Notes under the pieces: generated by a model
Told to the model about the DNA's origin: nothing
Databases searched by the model: none
The model's input: only the letters and a program-made list of their open reading frames with translations
From: JAEZFI01 sp044508215
GTDB lineage: Bacteria > Actinomycetota > Acidimicrobiia > Acidimicrobiales > Microtrichaceae
DNA length: 15,776 bases
Direction: 5' to 3'
NCBI GenBank assembly: GCA_044508215.1
Contig: JBIQID010000067.1
Location: 1 to 15,776 of the forward strand
Position numbers and translations under genes: made by a program
In this document: piece by piece, positions 1 through 7,272 of the stretch
How the letters are laid out: every line of letters begins with the position of its first letter
How positions within the stretch are numbered: position 1 is the first letter of the stretch

Positions 1-1075
1 CGGCCGCCGTGGCCGCGGTCAGGAGAGACTCGTCGATCTGGCTCGGGGGCGCCTCCCCCGCAGCCGCCTTGGCCGCCACCTCCGCTCCCTCGACAGCCTG
101 CCGTGCGCCCGGAAGGCGGCTGGCCACGCGGTCGGCGGTGCTGAGCGCCACGACCAGCGCGTCTCGGTCGGCGAAGTCGCCGAGCACCTCGGCCGCCTGC
201 TGGTCGAGCGCCGCCAGCTGCTCCTGGATGGTCGTCAGCTGCTCGTCGGCACCGCGAAGGTCGTCCGTGGCCTTCGACCACGAGGCGTGCGCTGCTGCAA
301 GCTGCTCCCCGAAGCCCGAGGGAAGCGGGGTGAGCGCTTCGAGGCGACTGCGGAGCTCGGCGTGCAGCGAGTCGATCCCCGAGAGCTCGCGCTCGATCTC
401 CCGGGACCGTTCCGACGCCGTGCTCAGTCGGTCCGCCCGCTCCCGCGCGATCTCGGCCCTCTTCGACGCCTCGGCGGCGGCGCCGGCCGGGTCCGGACCG
501 AGCTCGTCGCGCAGCCGTCCCCACACCTCGACGTCAGGACGCCAGCGGTCGCGGATCCGCTCGGCGAGCGCTCGGGTCGCCTCCAGCTCCTGCAGCCCGA
601 GGATGGAGGTGAGGAGCTTCGACCGCTCGGTGTCGCCGGCCACCAGCAACTTCTCGAAGCGCCCCTGCGGCAGCACCACTGCGCTGGTGAACTGCTGGTG
701 GTCGAGGCCGACCAGCTCGATCACCTTCTCGGTGACCGCACCGGCACCGTCGACCTTCACAGCGCCGCCATCGAGCTGCTCGAGCTTGTCGACCGACGCG
801 CCCCTCCCCCGGCGGCGCGACACCTGCCAGCGCTCGCCGCCGGCGACGAAGGTGAGCTCGACCTGCCAGGCATCGGCACCGTCGGAGACCAGGCCGTCGA
901 GCCGCGCCGTCCACGTGGGCCGTCCGTAGAGCGCCAGGCTGAGCGCCTCGATGATCGTCGACTTGCCCGAACCGGTGTCGCCGATGATCGCGAACAGCCC
1001 CAGGTCCGAGAAGTCGATCGACGCCGTTCCCACGTACGAGCGAAGGCCGCTGAAGGTCAGGAGCTCGGGCTTCAC
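1..1075 (-). CDS. sbcC: SbcC/Rad50-like SMC-family ATPase (N-terminal 358 residues, runs off the left edge)
   Basis: This is the ATPase subunit of the SbcC-SbcD (Rad50-Mre11) complex, which clamps DNA and licenses the nuclease to cut ends and hairpins. The frame is open from GTG 1075 to the window edge. The N-terminus gives a beta strand (KPELLTFSGLRSY), then a Walker A loop GDTGSGKS at residues 32-39, then IIEALSLALYG, the typical SbcC continuation. A Q-loop region follows with LPQGRF (Q137) and ER-KLL-ILGL, also classic for the family. From about residue 165 onward the protein is rich in E, R, A and L, consistent with the first arm of the long coiled coil. The zinc hook and C-terminal Walker B half lie outside the window. 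The GTG start overlaps the sbcD stop as GTGA (1072-1075), implying translational coupling. Family assignment is firm; the full length cannot be judged. Confidence 0.95.
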   Translation of the reverse strand, partial: MKPELLTFSGLRSYVGTASIDFSDLGLFAIIGDTGSGKSTIIEALSLALYGRPTWTARLDGLVSDGADAWQVELTFVAGGERWQVSRRRGRGASVDKLEQLDGGAVKVDGAGAVTEKVIELVGLDHQQFTSAVVLPQGRFEKLLVAGDTERSKLLTSILGLQELEATRALAERIRDRWRPDVEVWGRLRDELGPDPAGAAAEASKRAEIARERADRLSTASERSREIERELSGIDSLHAELRSRLEALTPLPSGFGEQLAAAHASWSKATDDLRGADEQLTTIQEQLAALDQQAAEVLGDFADRDALVVALSTADRVASRLPGARQAVEGAEVAAKAAAGEAPPSQIDESLLTAATAA

Positions 1076-2445
1076 CGCTCGCTCTCCTGCGACTGGTCCA
1101 TGGCGGCCAGCCGATCGAGCTCGTCGAGCGCCACGTCGTCGCTCCCGGAGGCCACCGCGGCGTGCAGCTCCCCGAACAGCTCGACCACCCGGTTGGCATC
1201 CGCGAGGCCGTCGCCAGCGCCCATCACCGCTGCGCCGGGACCGGCGAGCCACTCACGGAACGAGTCGGACAGCTCGGGCAGCGGGCCGGTCTCGACCTCG
1301 TCGAGCTCGACCACGGTGCCTCGCCGGCGCGCGTCGATGACCGACACGACGGTCGCGTCGCCAGCGTGCTCCACCACTGCCGCCGACAGGCTGTCGAACG
1401 TGCGACCTCCGACCACCACGGTGCCGTCCGTCGAGCCCTCGTCGACGGTGACCGTGAGCTCCACGATCGAGCCGCCCGCCAGCTCGGCCAGGCGGTCGAG
1501 CTGGCTGACCGGCAGCGTGATGCGCTGGAGCCGGCGGCCGGCCACCAGCGGCACGTCGTGAACGGCGGCGGGGCGACCGGGTTCGAGGTCGACCACGCAG
1601 ACCTGCTTCGCCTCGCCCTCCTCGCCGAAGTCGACCTCGAGGATCGACCCTGCGTACCGCCCGCGGCCGCCCGGCAGCACCTGTGGCACGTGGATGTGGC
1701 CGAACGCGAGGTAGCCGTAGCGGGGGTCGATCCCGGCGGGGTCGGTGGCGTAGTCCTCGGCGATGTGGATCGTCTTCTCGCTGGACGTCCGTGCGCCACG
1801 CAGGTGGAGGTGGGAGGCCAGGACGGCCACGTCGGTGCTGGGGTCGAACCCGGCGAAGCACGTCTCGGTGTAGGTGGCGAGGATCGCCCGGAGCCGGTCG
1901 GCGTACGTGGCGTTGGCCTCCGCCAGCTCGTCGAAGCCGCGCAGCACCCGGTTCTGGTGGACGAAGGGCAGTCCGACGAGGCGGAGCGTGCCGCCGGCGG
2001 CCGTCGGGTAGCTCGCGACCGCGCCACGGTCGGCCGGCGTGGGCTTGGGGTGGACGCGGATCCGGTAGGGGCACGGCTTGGCTGGGTCGTGGCGCCCGCT
2101 CTCGACGTCGGCGGCCGTCAGGTCCTCGACCGCGAGCGCCAGCACGTCGAACACCGCGGGCGAGTCGTGGTTGCCGGCGAGCACCACCACCGGGCAGACC
2201 TCGGCGAGGCGCCGGAGGGAGGTGATCGCCACCGCCAGCTCGCTCATGGCGGGACGGTGGCCGTCGAAGAGGTCGCCCGTGTGGACGATGAGGTCGGGCT
2301 GCGCGTCCTCTGCGATCGCCACGATCTCGTCGATCACCGCGGCGTGGTCGGGGGCGCGCGAGTGCCCACGGACGGCGACGCCCAGGTGCCAGTCGCTGGT
2401 GTGCAGCACGCGCACCGCAGTGGACGGGCGGGCGGGAACGCTCAC
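1072..2445 (-). CDS. sbcD: SbcD/Mre11-like metallophosphoesterase DNA exonuclease subunit
   Basis: A predicted 457-residue manganese-dependent nuclease that partners with the SbcC encoded directly downstream. All calcineurin-like phosphoesterase motifs are present: DWHLG (D18, H20), GDLFD (57-61), GNHD (91-94), SHLH (211-214) and GHIH (249-252). Length and motif order match SbcD/Mre11 proteins. The C-terminal part (about 300-457) is the variable capping and SbcC-binding region, with an acidic tail. I chose GTG 2445, which overlaps the herA stop as GTGA (2442-2445) and leaves only a short leader before the first motif; the same frame stays open upstream across herA, but that is a shadow. Operon position between HerA and SbcC mirrors archaeal herA-mre11-rad50-nurA clusters. 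I see no missing catalytic residue. Confidence 0.95.
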   Translation of the reverse strand: MSVPARPSTAVRVLHTSDWHLGVAVRGHSRAPDHAAVIDEIVAIAEDAQPDLIVHTGDLFDGHRPAMSELAVAITSLRRLAEVCPVVVLAGNHDSPAVFDVLALAVEDLTAADVESGRHDPAKPCPYRIRVHPKPTPADRGAVASYPTAAGGTLRLVGLPFVHQNRVLRGFDELAEANATYADRLRAILATYTETCFAGFDPSTDVAVLASHLHLRGARTSSEKTIHIAEDYATDPAGIDPRYGYLAFGHIHVPQVLPGGRGRYAGSILEVDFGEEGEAKQVCVVDLEPGRPAAVHDVPLVAGRRLQRITLPVSQLDRLAELAGGSIVELTVTVDEGSTDGTVVVGGRTFDSLSAAVVEHAGDATVVSVIDARRRGTVVELDEVETGPLPELSDSFREWLAGPGAAVMGAGDGLADANRVVELFGELHAAVASGSDDVALDELDRLAAMDQSQESER

Positions 2446-4448
2446 ATCCCCTCCAGCAGCGCGTTCGCCTCGGCGATGGCGGCCGCGTCGGCAGCGACCT
2501 CTGACGCCCGCGTCGCGTAGGGCGGGAAGGGGAACCGGATCGGCACCGGCGCGGGCAGGAGCGGCTGCGACGTGATCATCGTGCCGGGCGCGATGATCTG
2601 CGCCCGGGCCCGCATCGTGGGCGGGAGGAACCCCAGCTCGGCCGCCTCCGACCCCTTGATCTGACCCACCACCTCGAGCGCCGCGTTGTTGATGATGTCG
2701 CGGTCGACCCCGGACGGGTTCTGCTGCGCGCCGATGAGGATCACGCCGAGGCTGCGTCCACGGGCGGCCACGTCGACGAGCAGCGACTTGATCGGCGAGC
2801 CACCGGACCTGGGGGCGTACTTGTTCAGCTCGTCGAGGACCACATAGGTGCGACCGGTGGCGGTCGAGTTCTCGTGGCGGGACCAGACGCCGGCCAGCAC
2901 CGCCGCCACCACGAACCGCTGGGCATCGTCGTGGAGGGCGTGGACGTCGACCACGTTGACCTGCGCGTCCGAGTCGAGCCTGACCTCGGAGAGTCCGGCC
3001 CTCACCAGCCGACGGAGCCTGGGAGCCGCCTTCCACAGCCGGCGCACGAAGGCGTGGCACGTGCCCTGGGTGACGCTCCCGGTCCAGTGGGGGTCGAAGC
3101 CGGCGCTCGACTCGAGCACGCGGTCGGCGACCGCGTCGATCAGCTCGTCGAGCGACTCCACCACCTGGCCCATCGCAGCGCCGACCGGCTGCCGCTTCCG
3201 CAGTGCCCGCAGCGCACCGTCCCAGTTCATGGGTGTGGAGGCGTCGGCCTGGTCGAGGAGCACGATGCGACCCTGCCCGTCGCCGTCGAGTGGAGCGCAG
3301 TGGCGGAGCAGCTGCAGGCGCACCACCTGCTCGATGAAGGACAGCTGGCCCGACTCGAGGTCGTCGAACACGTACTCGAGCAGGCCGGCCTCGACGAACG
3401 CGCGGGGCGTCCAGCCGTACGCGTGGGTCTCTCGCCGGTCGCGCACCGAGATCTGGGGGACCGGCGGACTACCGGGTCCGGCGTCCTCTGCCGGCGCGTG
3501 CACGGCGACGCGGCGGAACGGGCCCGGATCGTCCTCGCCGAGGATCGCCCAGAGCCGCCGGCCCTCCGCCCCCAGCTCGTCGGTGTCGACGAAGCGGCGG
3601 TTCGGCCGGTCGAGCACGCAGAGGTCCTCGCCCTTCACGGAGAACACGAGCGCCCGGTCGTGCGCTCCCCCGGCGCCCCGTGCGCGCCGGCCCGCCTCGG
3701 TCTCGAAGAGCGTGTACAGGAGGAAGAGGGCGTAGCTCGTCTTGGTGGCCACGCCCGACTTCCCCGAGATCGACACGTGCGCGCCTGCGTCGCCGTTGAG
3801 GAACGAGTACGGCAGGAAGACGACCTCGTCGCTCATGTCGACGCCGACGGGCAGCGCCTCGTCCTGCGCCATCTTGTCGAGGAAGAGCGCCCGGCGACGG
3901 TGCTCGGCGGCAGCGACCCACACGGGCGCGCCGGACGCCGGCGGCAGGTAGCGCTCGGGGTGGGTGCGGATCCACGAGACCTCGGCAGCGCGCACCCGCT
4001 GCCCGGGCAGCGTGGCAGCAGCCAGGCGGGCGGTGTCGGTGGCGGTCTCGGCGCCCTCCACCCGACCCATGACCTCGGTGACGATCCCGTAGTGGAAGAG
4101 CGGGGTGCCGTCGGCCAGCCGCTGGGCGGTGACCACGAAGGTGTCGAGCGCGAGGTCGACCGTCTCGCTGATCAGCACCCGGGCGACCTGCGTGGTGGCG
4201 TCGGTGGACGCGTCGACCCAGCCCACGGCTGCGTCGAGCACCGGAACGCCGTCGAGGCCGGCGAGGTCGACGCGGCGGTCCTCGCCCGTCACGTCGTCGG
4301 GCGACGTGAGCGGCGGCGCGAGGTGGGTTTCAGCGCCTGGTCTTGGCCCGGCGTCGGGCGCCCCGGCGCTCGGCGGAGCGGGAGGGAAGGCGCCCGGCCG
4401 GTGGTCGTCGTGCCCGTCGGCGGCGAAGCCGTCGATCGCGTGGCTCAT
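2442..4448 (-). CDS. herA: HerA/DUF87-like hexameric DNA translocase ATPase with an atypical P-loop
   Basis: A predicted 668-residue ATPase of the HerA/FtsK superfamily, expected to pump DNA toward the NurA nuclease encoded just upstream. Residues about 7-46 are a Pro/Gly/Ala/Asp-rich, probably disordered leader. A beta-rich N-terminal region of the HAS-barrel type is plausible but not proven. The Walker A region reads SISGKSGVATKTSYA, with G229 to K236-T237. The lysine and threonine are kept, but the glycine just before the lysine is replaced by T. Walker B is TYVVLDELNKYAP (D539-E540). The C-terminal half has the HerA-like stretch AARGRSLGVILIGAQQNPS followed by a conserved IINNAALEVVGQIKG, containing candidate arginine finger and sensor residues. 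ATG 4448 overlaps the nurA stop as ATGA (4445-4448). The family call is good; whether it hydrolyses ATP through the altered loop is unknown. Confidence 0.85.
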   Translation of the reverse strand: MSHAIDGFAADGHDDHRPGAFPPAPPSAGAPDAGPRPGAETHLAPPLTSPDDVTGEDRRVDLAGLDGVPVLDAAVGWVDASTDATTQVARVLISETVDLALDTFVVTAQRLADGTPLFHYGIVTEVMGRVEGAETATDTARLAAATLPGQRVRAAEVSWIRTHPERYLPPASGAPVWVAAAEHRRRALFLDKMAQDEALPVGVDMSDEVVFLPYSFLNGDAGAHVSISGKSGVATKTSYALFLLYTLFETEAGRRARGAGGAHDRALVFSVKGEDLCVLDRPNRRFVDTDELGAEGRRLWAILGEDDPGPFRRVAVHAPAEDAGPGSPPVPQISVRDRRETHAYGWTPRAFVEAGLLEYVFDDLESGQLSFIEQVVRLQLLRHCAPLDGDGQGRIVLLDQADASTPMNWDGALRALRKRQPVGAAMGQVVESLDELIDAVADRVLESSAGFDPHWTGSVTQGTCHAFVRRLWKAAPRLRRLVRAGLSEVRLDSDAQVNVVDVHALHDDAQRFVVAAVLAGVWSRHENSTATGRTYVVLDELNKYAPRSGGSPIKSLLVDVAARGRSLGVILIGAQQNPSGVDRDIINNAALEVVGQIKGSEAAELGFLPPTMRARAQIIAPGTMITSQPLLPAPVPIRFPFPPYATRASEVAADAAAIAEANALLEGM

Positions 4449-5515
4449 GCTGCGACTCCTGAGATGACCGCGTCGCGCGCGGATCTCGTGGCGTGTTCGA
4501 CCCGTCCCATCGCTCGAGACAGGTGGTTCTCGAGGTTCTTCACCGGAGTGAGGTTCACGGGTGCCCGCGGGTCGCGGTGCGCCGCCCCGGCGTAGCGGGG
4601 CAGGGTAGCTGCGAGCAGCGACGCCCGGTCCGCGACGGCCTCGAGGCCCGCCTGCGAAGGGAACTCGAGGCGGGCGATGCCGCCCCACGCCGACGCACCG
4701 GGGCCCGCCGAGCCGATCCGCGTGTAGCAGGTGTACCGATCCGCACCGAGCGCGTAGAGCACGGTCCGTTCGCCCACGGCAAGGCTGGGCACGAGGCGGT
4801 GCTCCTCGGGTGCCAGCAGCGCCCTGCGGTGCGTCTTCACGTAGCCCGCAACCAGGGCGTGGAGGCTGCGGATCCGGTTGAGCGGACCGTCGAGCACGAC
4901 GTTCCACCCCTCCTTCGCTGCCTCGAGCGCCAGCACTCCCTCGGCCTGGCGCATCCGGTCCTGCAGGTGTGCGAGGAGCTCGGCGTGGTCGGTCACCGGC
5001 ACCGAGTCGGACACCCAATGGAAGCCCCTACCGGCGACCGTGCCGCTGCGGCCGCCGCCCCACACCGCCAGGCGCCCCACCCTGCAGCCCGCGTAGGACG
5101 CCGGCCGCCCGGGCGCGATCGTGACCGCACCCACCGCATAGGCGCCCAGCAGCCCGGGGTACCGCTCGCCGGACGCTGGGTGTTCGGCCCAGAGCGACAG
5201 CTCGACGCGGCGGCGGCCGTCGATGAACGCGAGCGGCACCGGCTGCGGCTGAGGGCACGTCACCACGAAGGGGCCTGCCTCGGCCCGTTCTGCAGCGGTG
5301 CCGTCGTCGAGCTCGAACCCCGATGGCGTGCCGTACTCGGGGTCCCAGGCCTCGACGTAGGTGCGCCATCCGCCCTGGGGAGTCGCACCGCCTCGTGCCT
5401 CGTCGCCCACCGAATCGACCATGGCAGCGAATGTATCGACGGCCTGTAACAGCCTCGGGGAGGCTCCGCCCATCTTGCCGACGCTGCGAGCCGCTCGGCC
5501 TCCAGGATCCGTCAC
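4445..5515 (-). CDS. nurA: NurA-domain nuclease, HerA partner
   Basis: A predicted 356-residue RNase H-like nuclease of the NurA family, which in archaea resects 5' ends together with HerA. Supporting motifs are a first acidic strand LAFIDGRRRVEL (D99), a central strand VVLDGPLNR (D209), then GYVKTHRR (K227) and a C-terminal D-PRAPVNL-P--NLE block (D315, N321) that resembles the conserved end of NurA proteins. The adjacent HerA gene strengthens the call considerably. The start is GTG 5515, overlapping the toxin stop as GTGA (5512-5515). No Shine-Dalgarno sequence is visible there, so ATG 5473 (residue 15) is a real alternative and would leave a 39-nt gap to the toxin. The downstream herA start overlaps this gene's stop. 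Sequence identity to experimentally studied NurA proteins is probably low. Confidence 0.8.
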   Translation of the reverse strand: MTDPGGRAARSVGKMGGASPRLLQAVDTFAAMVDSVGDEARGGATPQGGWRTYVEAWDPEYGTPSGFELDDGTAAERAEAGPFVVTCPQPQPVPLAFIDGRRRVELSLWAEHPASGERYPGLLGAYAVGAVTIAPGRPASYAGCRVGRLAVWGGGRSGTVAGRGFHWVSDSVPVTDHAELLAHLQDRMRQAEGVLALEAAKEGWNVVLDGPLNRIRSLHALVAGYVKTHRRALLAPEEHRLVPSLAVGERTVLYALGADRYTCYTRIGSAGPGASAWGGIARLEFPSQAGLEAVADRASLLAATLPRYAGAAHRDPRAPVNLTPVKNLENHLSRAMGRVEHATRSARDAVISGVAA

Positions 5516-5904
5516 ACGCCGCGACGGCGGAGCTGTTGGAGCTTCTCGGCGATCCCCTCGATCGTCGATGCTCCGGCTGCGACGGCCATGACGAGGTCGT
5601 AGACGTCGTCGTTCGGCGCTGCCGCCACGCTGACGTCGTTGATCTCCAAGAAGACGGCGGTGGCAAGCCAGCCGAGGCGCTTGTTGCCGTCGATGAGCGC
5701 ATGGTTGTCGACGATCGACTGGAGCAGCGCCGCAGCCTTCGACCAGATGGTCGGATAGGCATCCTCGCCGCCGATGCTGGTCTGCGGACGGGCCACGGCT
5801 GAACCGAGCAGACCCACATCGCGGATGGGCAGGGGTTCACCGAGCAGCTGTCTCGCAAGTCCGAGGACATCATCGAGGTCGAGGAACTCGACCGGGTCGC
5901 TCAC
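5512..5904 (-). CDS. doc: Doc-type toxin, Fic/DOC fold kinase
   Basis: A 130-residue protein of the Doc branch of the Fic superfamily. Doc phosphorylates elongation factor Tu and halts translation until neutralised by its antitoxin. The Fic signature is NHALIDGNKR, with catalytic H68 and the D72-G73-N74-K75-R76 anion loop. The second glycine of AMPylating Fic enzymes is replaced by lysine, as in Doc. Upstream it has LLGEPLPIRDVGLLGSAVARP, typical of the Doc N-terminus, and the length matches the family. It starts with GTG 5904, overlapping the antitoxin stop as GTGA (5901-5904). Its own stop overlaps the nurA start, so the toxin is embedded in the operon rather than standing alone. No degraded motif is seen, so the toxin looks intact. 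Confidence 0.92.
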   Translation of the reverse strand: MSDPVEFLDLDDVLGLARQLLGEPLPIRDVGLLGSAVARPQTSIGGEDAYPTIWSKAAALLQSIVDNHALIDGNKRLGWLATAVFLEINDVSVAAAPNDDVYDLVMAVAAGASTIEGIAEKLQQLRRRGV

Positions 5905-6104
5905 CGCCCGAGGCGCTCGATCGCATCAGCGTGCACGTCCAGGATCAGCTCCGATGCACTCGCCACCCGTGCTCGGTGCTCCCCACGGGCGATGTACTCG
6001 CGGATCGCCCGGCGGGCGGCATCCTGCATGGAGACACCCTCGGCTGCCGCTCGCTGTCGGAGTGCTTCCTGATCCTGCTCGTCGAGCCGCAGCGTCATGG
6101 CCAT
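5901..6104 (-). CDS. Ribbon-helix-helix (CopG-like) antitoxin of the Doc pair
   Basis: A 67-residue protein with a ribbon-helix-helix N-terminus: strand MAMTLRLDEQ, helix DQEALRQRAAAEG, turn VSMQD, helix AARRAIREYIARG. The remaining roughly 25 residues would form the toxin-binding tail, which is acidic in its middle. Such antitoxins bind their own promoter and the toxin. It lies first in the operon, directly before doc, with the toxin start overlapping its stop. ATG 6104 is chosen because a predicted -10 element sits 7 nt upstream, giving a leaderless message; ATG 6098 (residue 3) is the only close alternative. The palindrome at 6113-6131 is the likely operator. It is not an obvious Phd-fold protein, so the pair resembles RHH-Doc rather than the classical Phd-Doc module. 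Confidence 0.88.
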   Translation of the reverse strand: MAMTLRLDEQDQEALRQRAAAEGVSMQDAARRAIREYIARGEHRARVASASELILDVHADAIERLGR

Positions 6105-6111
6105 GGGCAGG

Positions 6112-6120
6112 ATGGTATCA
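6112..6120 (-). promoter_or_regulatory. Predicted extended -10 promoter element for the antitoxin-led operon
   Basis: Read on the minus strand, TGATACCAT fits an extended -10 (TG-n-TAnnnT). The hexamer TACCAT (6117-6112) is followed by 7 nt and then the antitoxin ATG at 6104, so transcription would start at or next to the first codon. A leaderless message fits the absence of a Shine-Dalgarno sequence. No convincing -35 is seen. The element is buried inside the palindrome, so repressor binding would block it. Confidence 0.5.
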
Positions 6121-6131
6121 GTCTGATACCA
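6113..6131. promoter_or_regulatory. Palindromic operator of the toxin-antitoxin operon
   Basis: TGGTATCAG-T-CTGATACCA is a perfect inverted repeat with 9-nt arms around one central base. It is AT-richer than its surroundings and lies 8 nt upstream of the antitoxin ATG, overlapping the predicted -10 element. Ribbon-helix-helix dimers bind short inverted repeats like this, so autorepression is the natural inference. It also lies 103 bp before the divergent alpha/beta hydrolase start and could affect that gene too. Confidence 0.75.
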
Positions 6132-6234
6132 CGCCGGCCTCGCCGTGGCCTGCCCAGATCGCCCGGATCGGGCAGGAGGTTGGTCAGAGCCGTCAGTTCA
6201 CGCCTCCGTGGCGGCTTTGGACGATCATGAACTG

Positions 6235-7167
6235 ATGGCAGACCCGGGGAATCGCACCTTCACTCGCCAGGACGTCGAGTTCGACTCGCACGGCACGGCG
6301 TGTGCGGCATGGCTCTACCGCCCGGATGGTGTGGCCAACCCGCCGATCGTCGTGATGGCCCATGGATTCGCATCGATCCGGGTGCTGCGTCTGGACGCCT
6401 ATGCCGAGCGATTCGCACAGGCGGGCTACGCCGTTCTGGTGTTCGACTACCGGAGCTTCGGTGACAGCGCGGGCCAGCCACGGCGGGTCCTGGACATCGG
6501 CGCCCAGCACGAGGACTGGCGGGCCGGGCTCGCCTATGCCCGCACACTCGACGACGTCGACACTGCCCGGGTCGTCGCCTGGGGGACCTCGTTCGGTGGT
6601 GGACACGTTCTGCACCTCGCTGCCGAGGACCACACCATCGCCGCGGTGATCGCACAAGTCCCCCACATCAGTGGTCCGGCCACGACGTTCGCGTTGCCAC
6701 TGCCGCTGGTCGTTCGCCTCGTTGCGGCGGGCCTCCGAGACCAGCTCGGCGCCCTCATCGGACGCGAGCCCTACCGGGTCCCCGCCGTCGGACCTCCGGG
6801 CAGCGTGGCGATGATGACGTCACCGGATGCGGAGCCGATGGTGCGACGCCTCGCCGGCGACCGCGTCGAAGAGCTCATGTCCGAGCTGGACGTGGCCGCC
6901 CGGATCGCGCTGCGCGTGCCGCTCTACTCACCCGGCCGACGAGCGAAGGCCATCATGGCCCCCACTTTGGTGCAGATCGCCGAGCGCGACGTGGTGACCC
7001 CGTGCAAGGTGGCGCTCAAGGCTGCCCGCCGGGTCCCTAACGGGAAGATCCGCACCTACGACTGCGCTCACTTCGAGCCATACCTCGATCCCTGGTTCGA
7101 CACGGTCGTCGGCGATCAACTCGAGTTCCTCGCTCGGCACGTTCCGGTCGACACCCCCGACGACTGA
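6235..7167 (+). CDS. Alpha/beta hydrolase (serine hydrolase, S33/dienelactone-hydrolase-like)
   Basis: A 310-residue soluble hydrolase with the complete catalytic apparatus: oxyanion region MAHGFAS (43-45), nucleophile elbow GTSFGG (S119), acid in AERDVVTP (D252) and histidine in DCAHFEPY (H279). The cap segment lies between about residues 140 and 240. The pattern LDAYAERFAQAGYAVLVFDYRSFG matches a broad group of actinobacterial hydrolases whose substrates are mostly unknown esters or amides. ATG 6235 is chosen because family similarity begins just after it. The frame stays open back to GTG 6145, but that extra segment is unlike the family. No signal peptide or membrane segment is seen. It is divergent from the toxin-antitoxin operon and convergent with the nitroreductase gene. 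Substrate cannot be stated. Confidence 0.88.
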   Translation: MADPGNRTFTRQDVEFDSHGTACAAWLYRPDGVANPPIVVMAHGFASIRVLRLDAYAERFAQAGYAVLVFDYRSFGDSAGQPRRVLDIGAQHEDWRAGLAYARTLDDVDTARVVAWGTSFGGGHVLHLAAEDHTIAAVIAQVPHISGPATTFALPLPLVVRLVAAGLRDQLGALIGREPYRVPAVGPPGSVAMMTSPDAEPMVRRLAGDRVEELMSELDVAARIALRVPLYSPGRRAKAIMAPTLVQIAERDVVTPCKVALKAARRVPNGKIRTYDCAHFEPYLDPWFDTVVGDQLEFLARHVPVDTPDD

Positions 7168-7272
7168 CAGCGACGACCTCTCCTGCAACGAGCCAAGTCT
7201 CGTAGCCGACGTCACCCAGCGGTGCAGACACCGGGACCGATGAACCTCACGTTCGTGGGACCCCCGGGGTCG

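Noticed and set aside
287..2520. Long plus-strand frames opposite sbcC and sbcD
   Set aside because: They lie opposite genes with complete catalytic motifs; translations are biased and motif-free.
2446..3060. N-terminal extension of the SbcD frame upstream of GTG 2445
   Set aside because: It lies entirely within herA and has no family similarity; phosphoesterase motifs begin 18 residues after the GTG.
4449..5018. N-terminal extension of the HerA frame upstream of ATG 4448
   Set aside because: The extra residues overlap the NurA gene and are Arg/Pro/Ala-rich. The ATGA overlap gives a better start.
6145..6234. Upstream GTG start for the alpha/beta hydrolase
   Set aside because: The added 30 residues are unlike the hydrolase family, and no ribosome-binding site supports that start.
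7187..7202. Short inverted repeat ACGAG/CTCGT between the convergent hydrolase and nitroreductase genes as a terminator
   Set aside because: A 5-bp stem with no T-run is too weak to call in this base composition.
7259..7271. GACCCC-C-GGGGTC palindrome near the nitroreductase stop
   Set aside because: The single-base centre leaves no loop for a hairpin, and GC palindromes of this size are expected by chance here.
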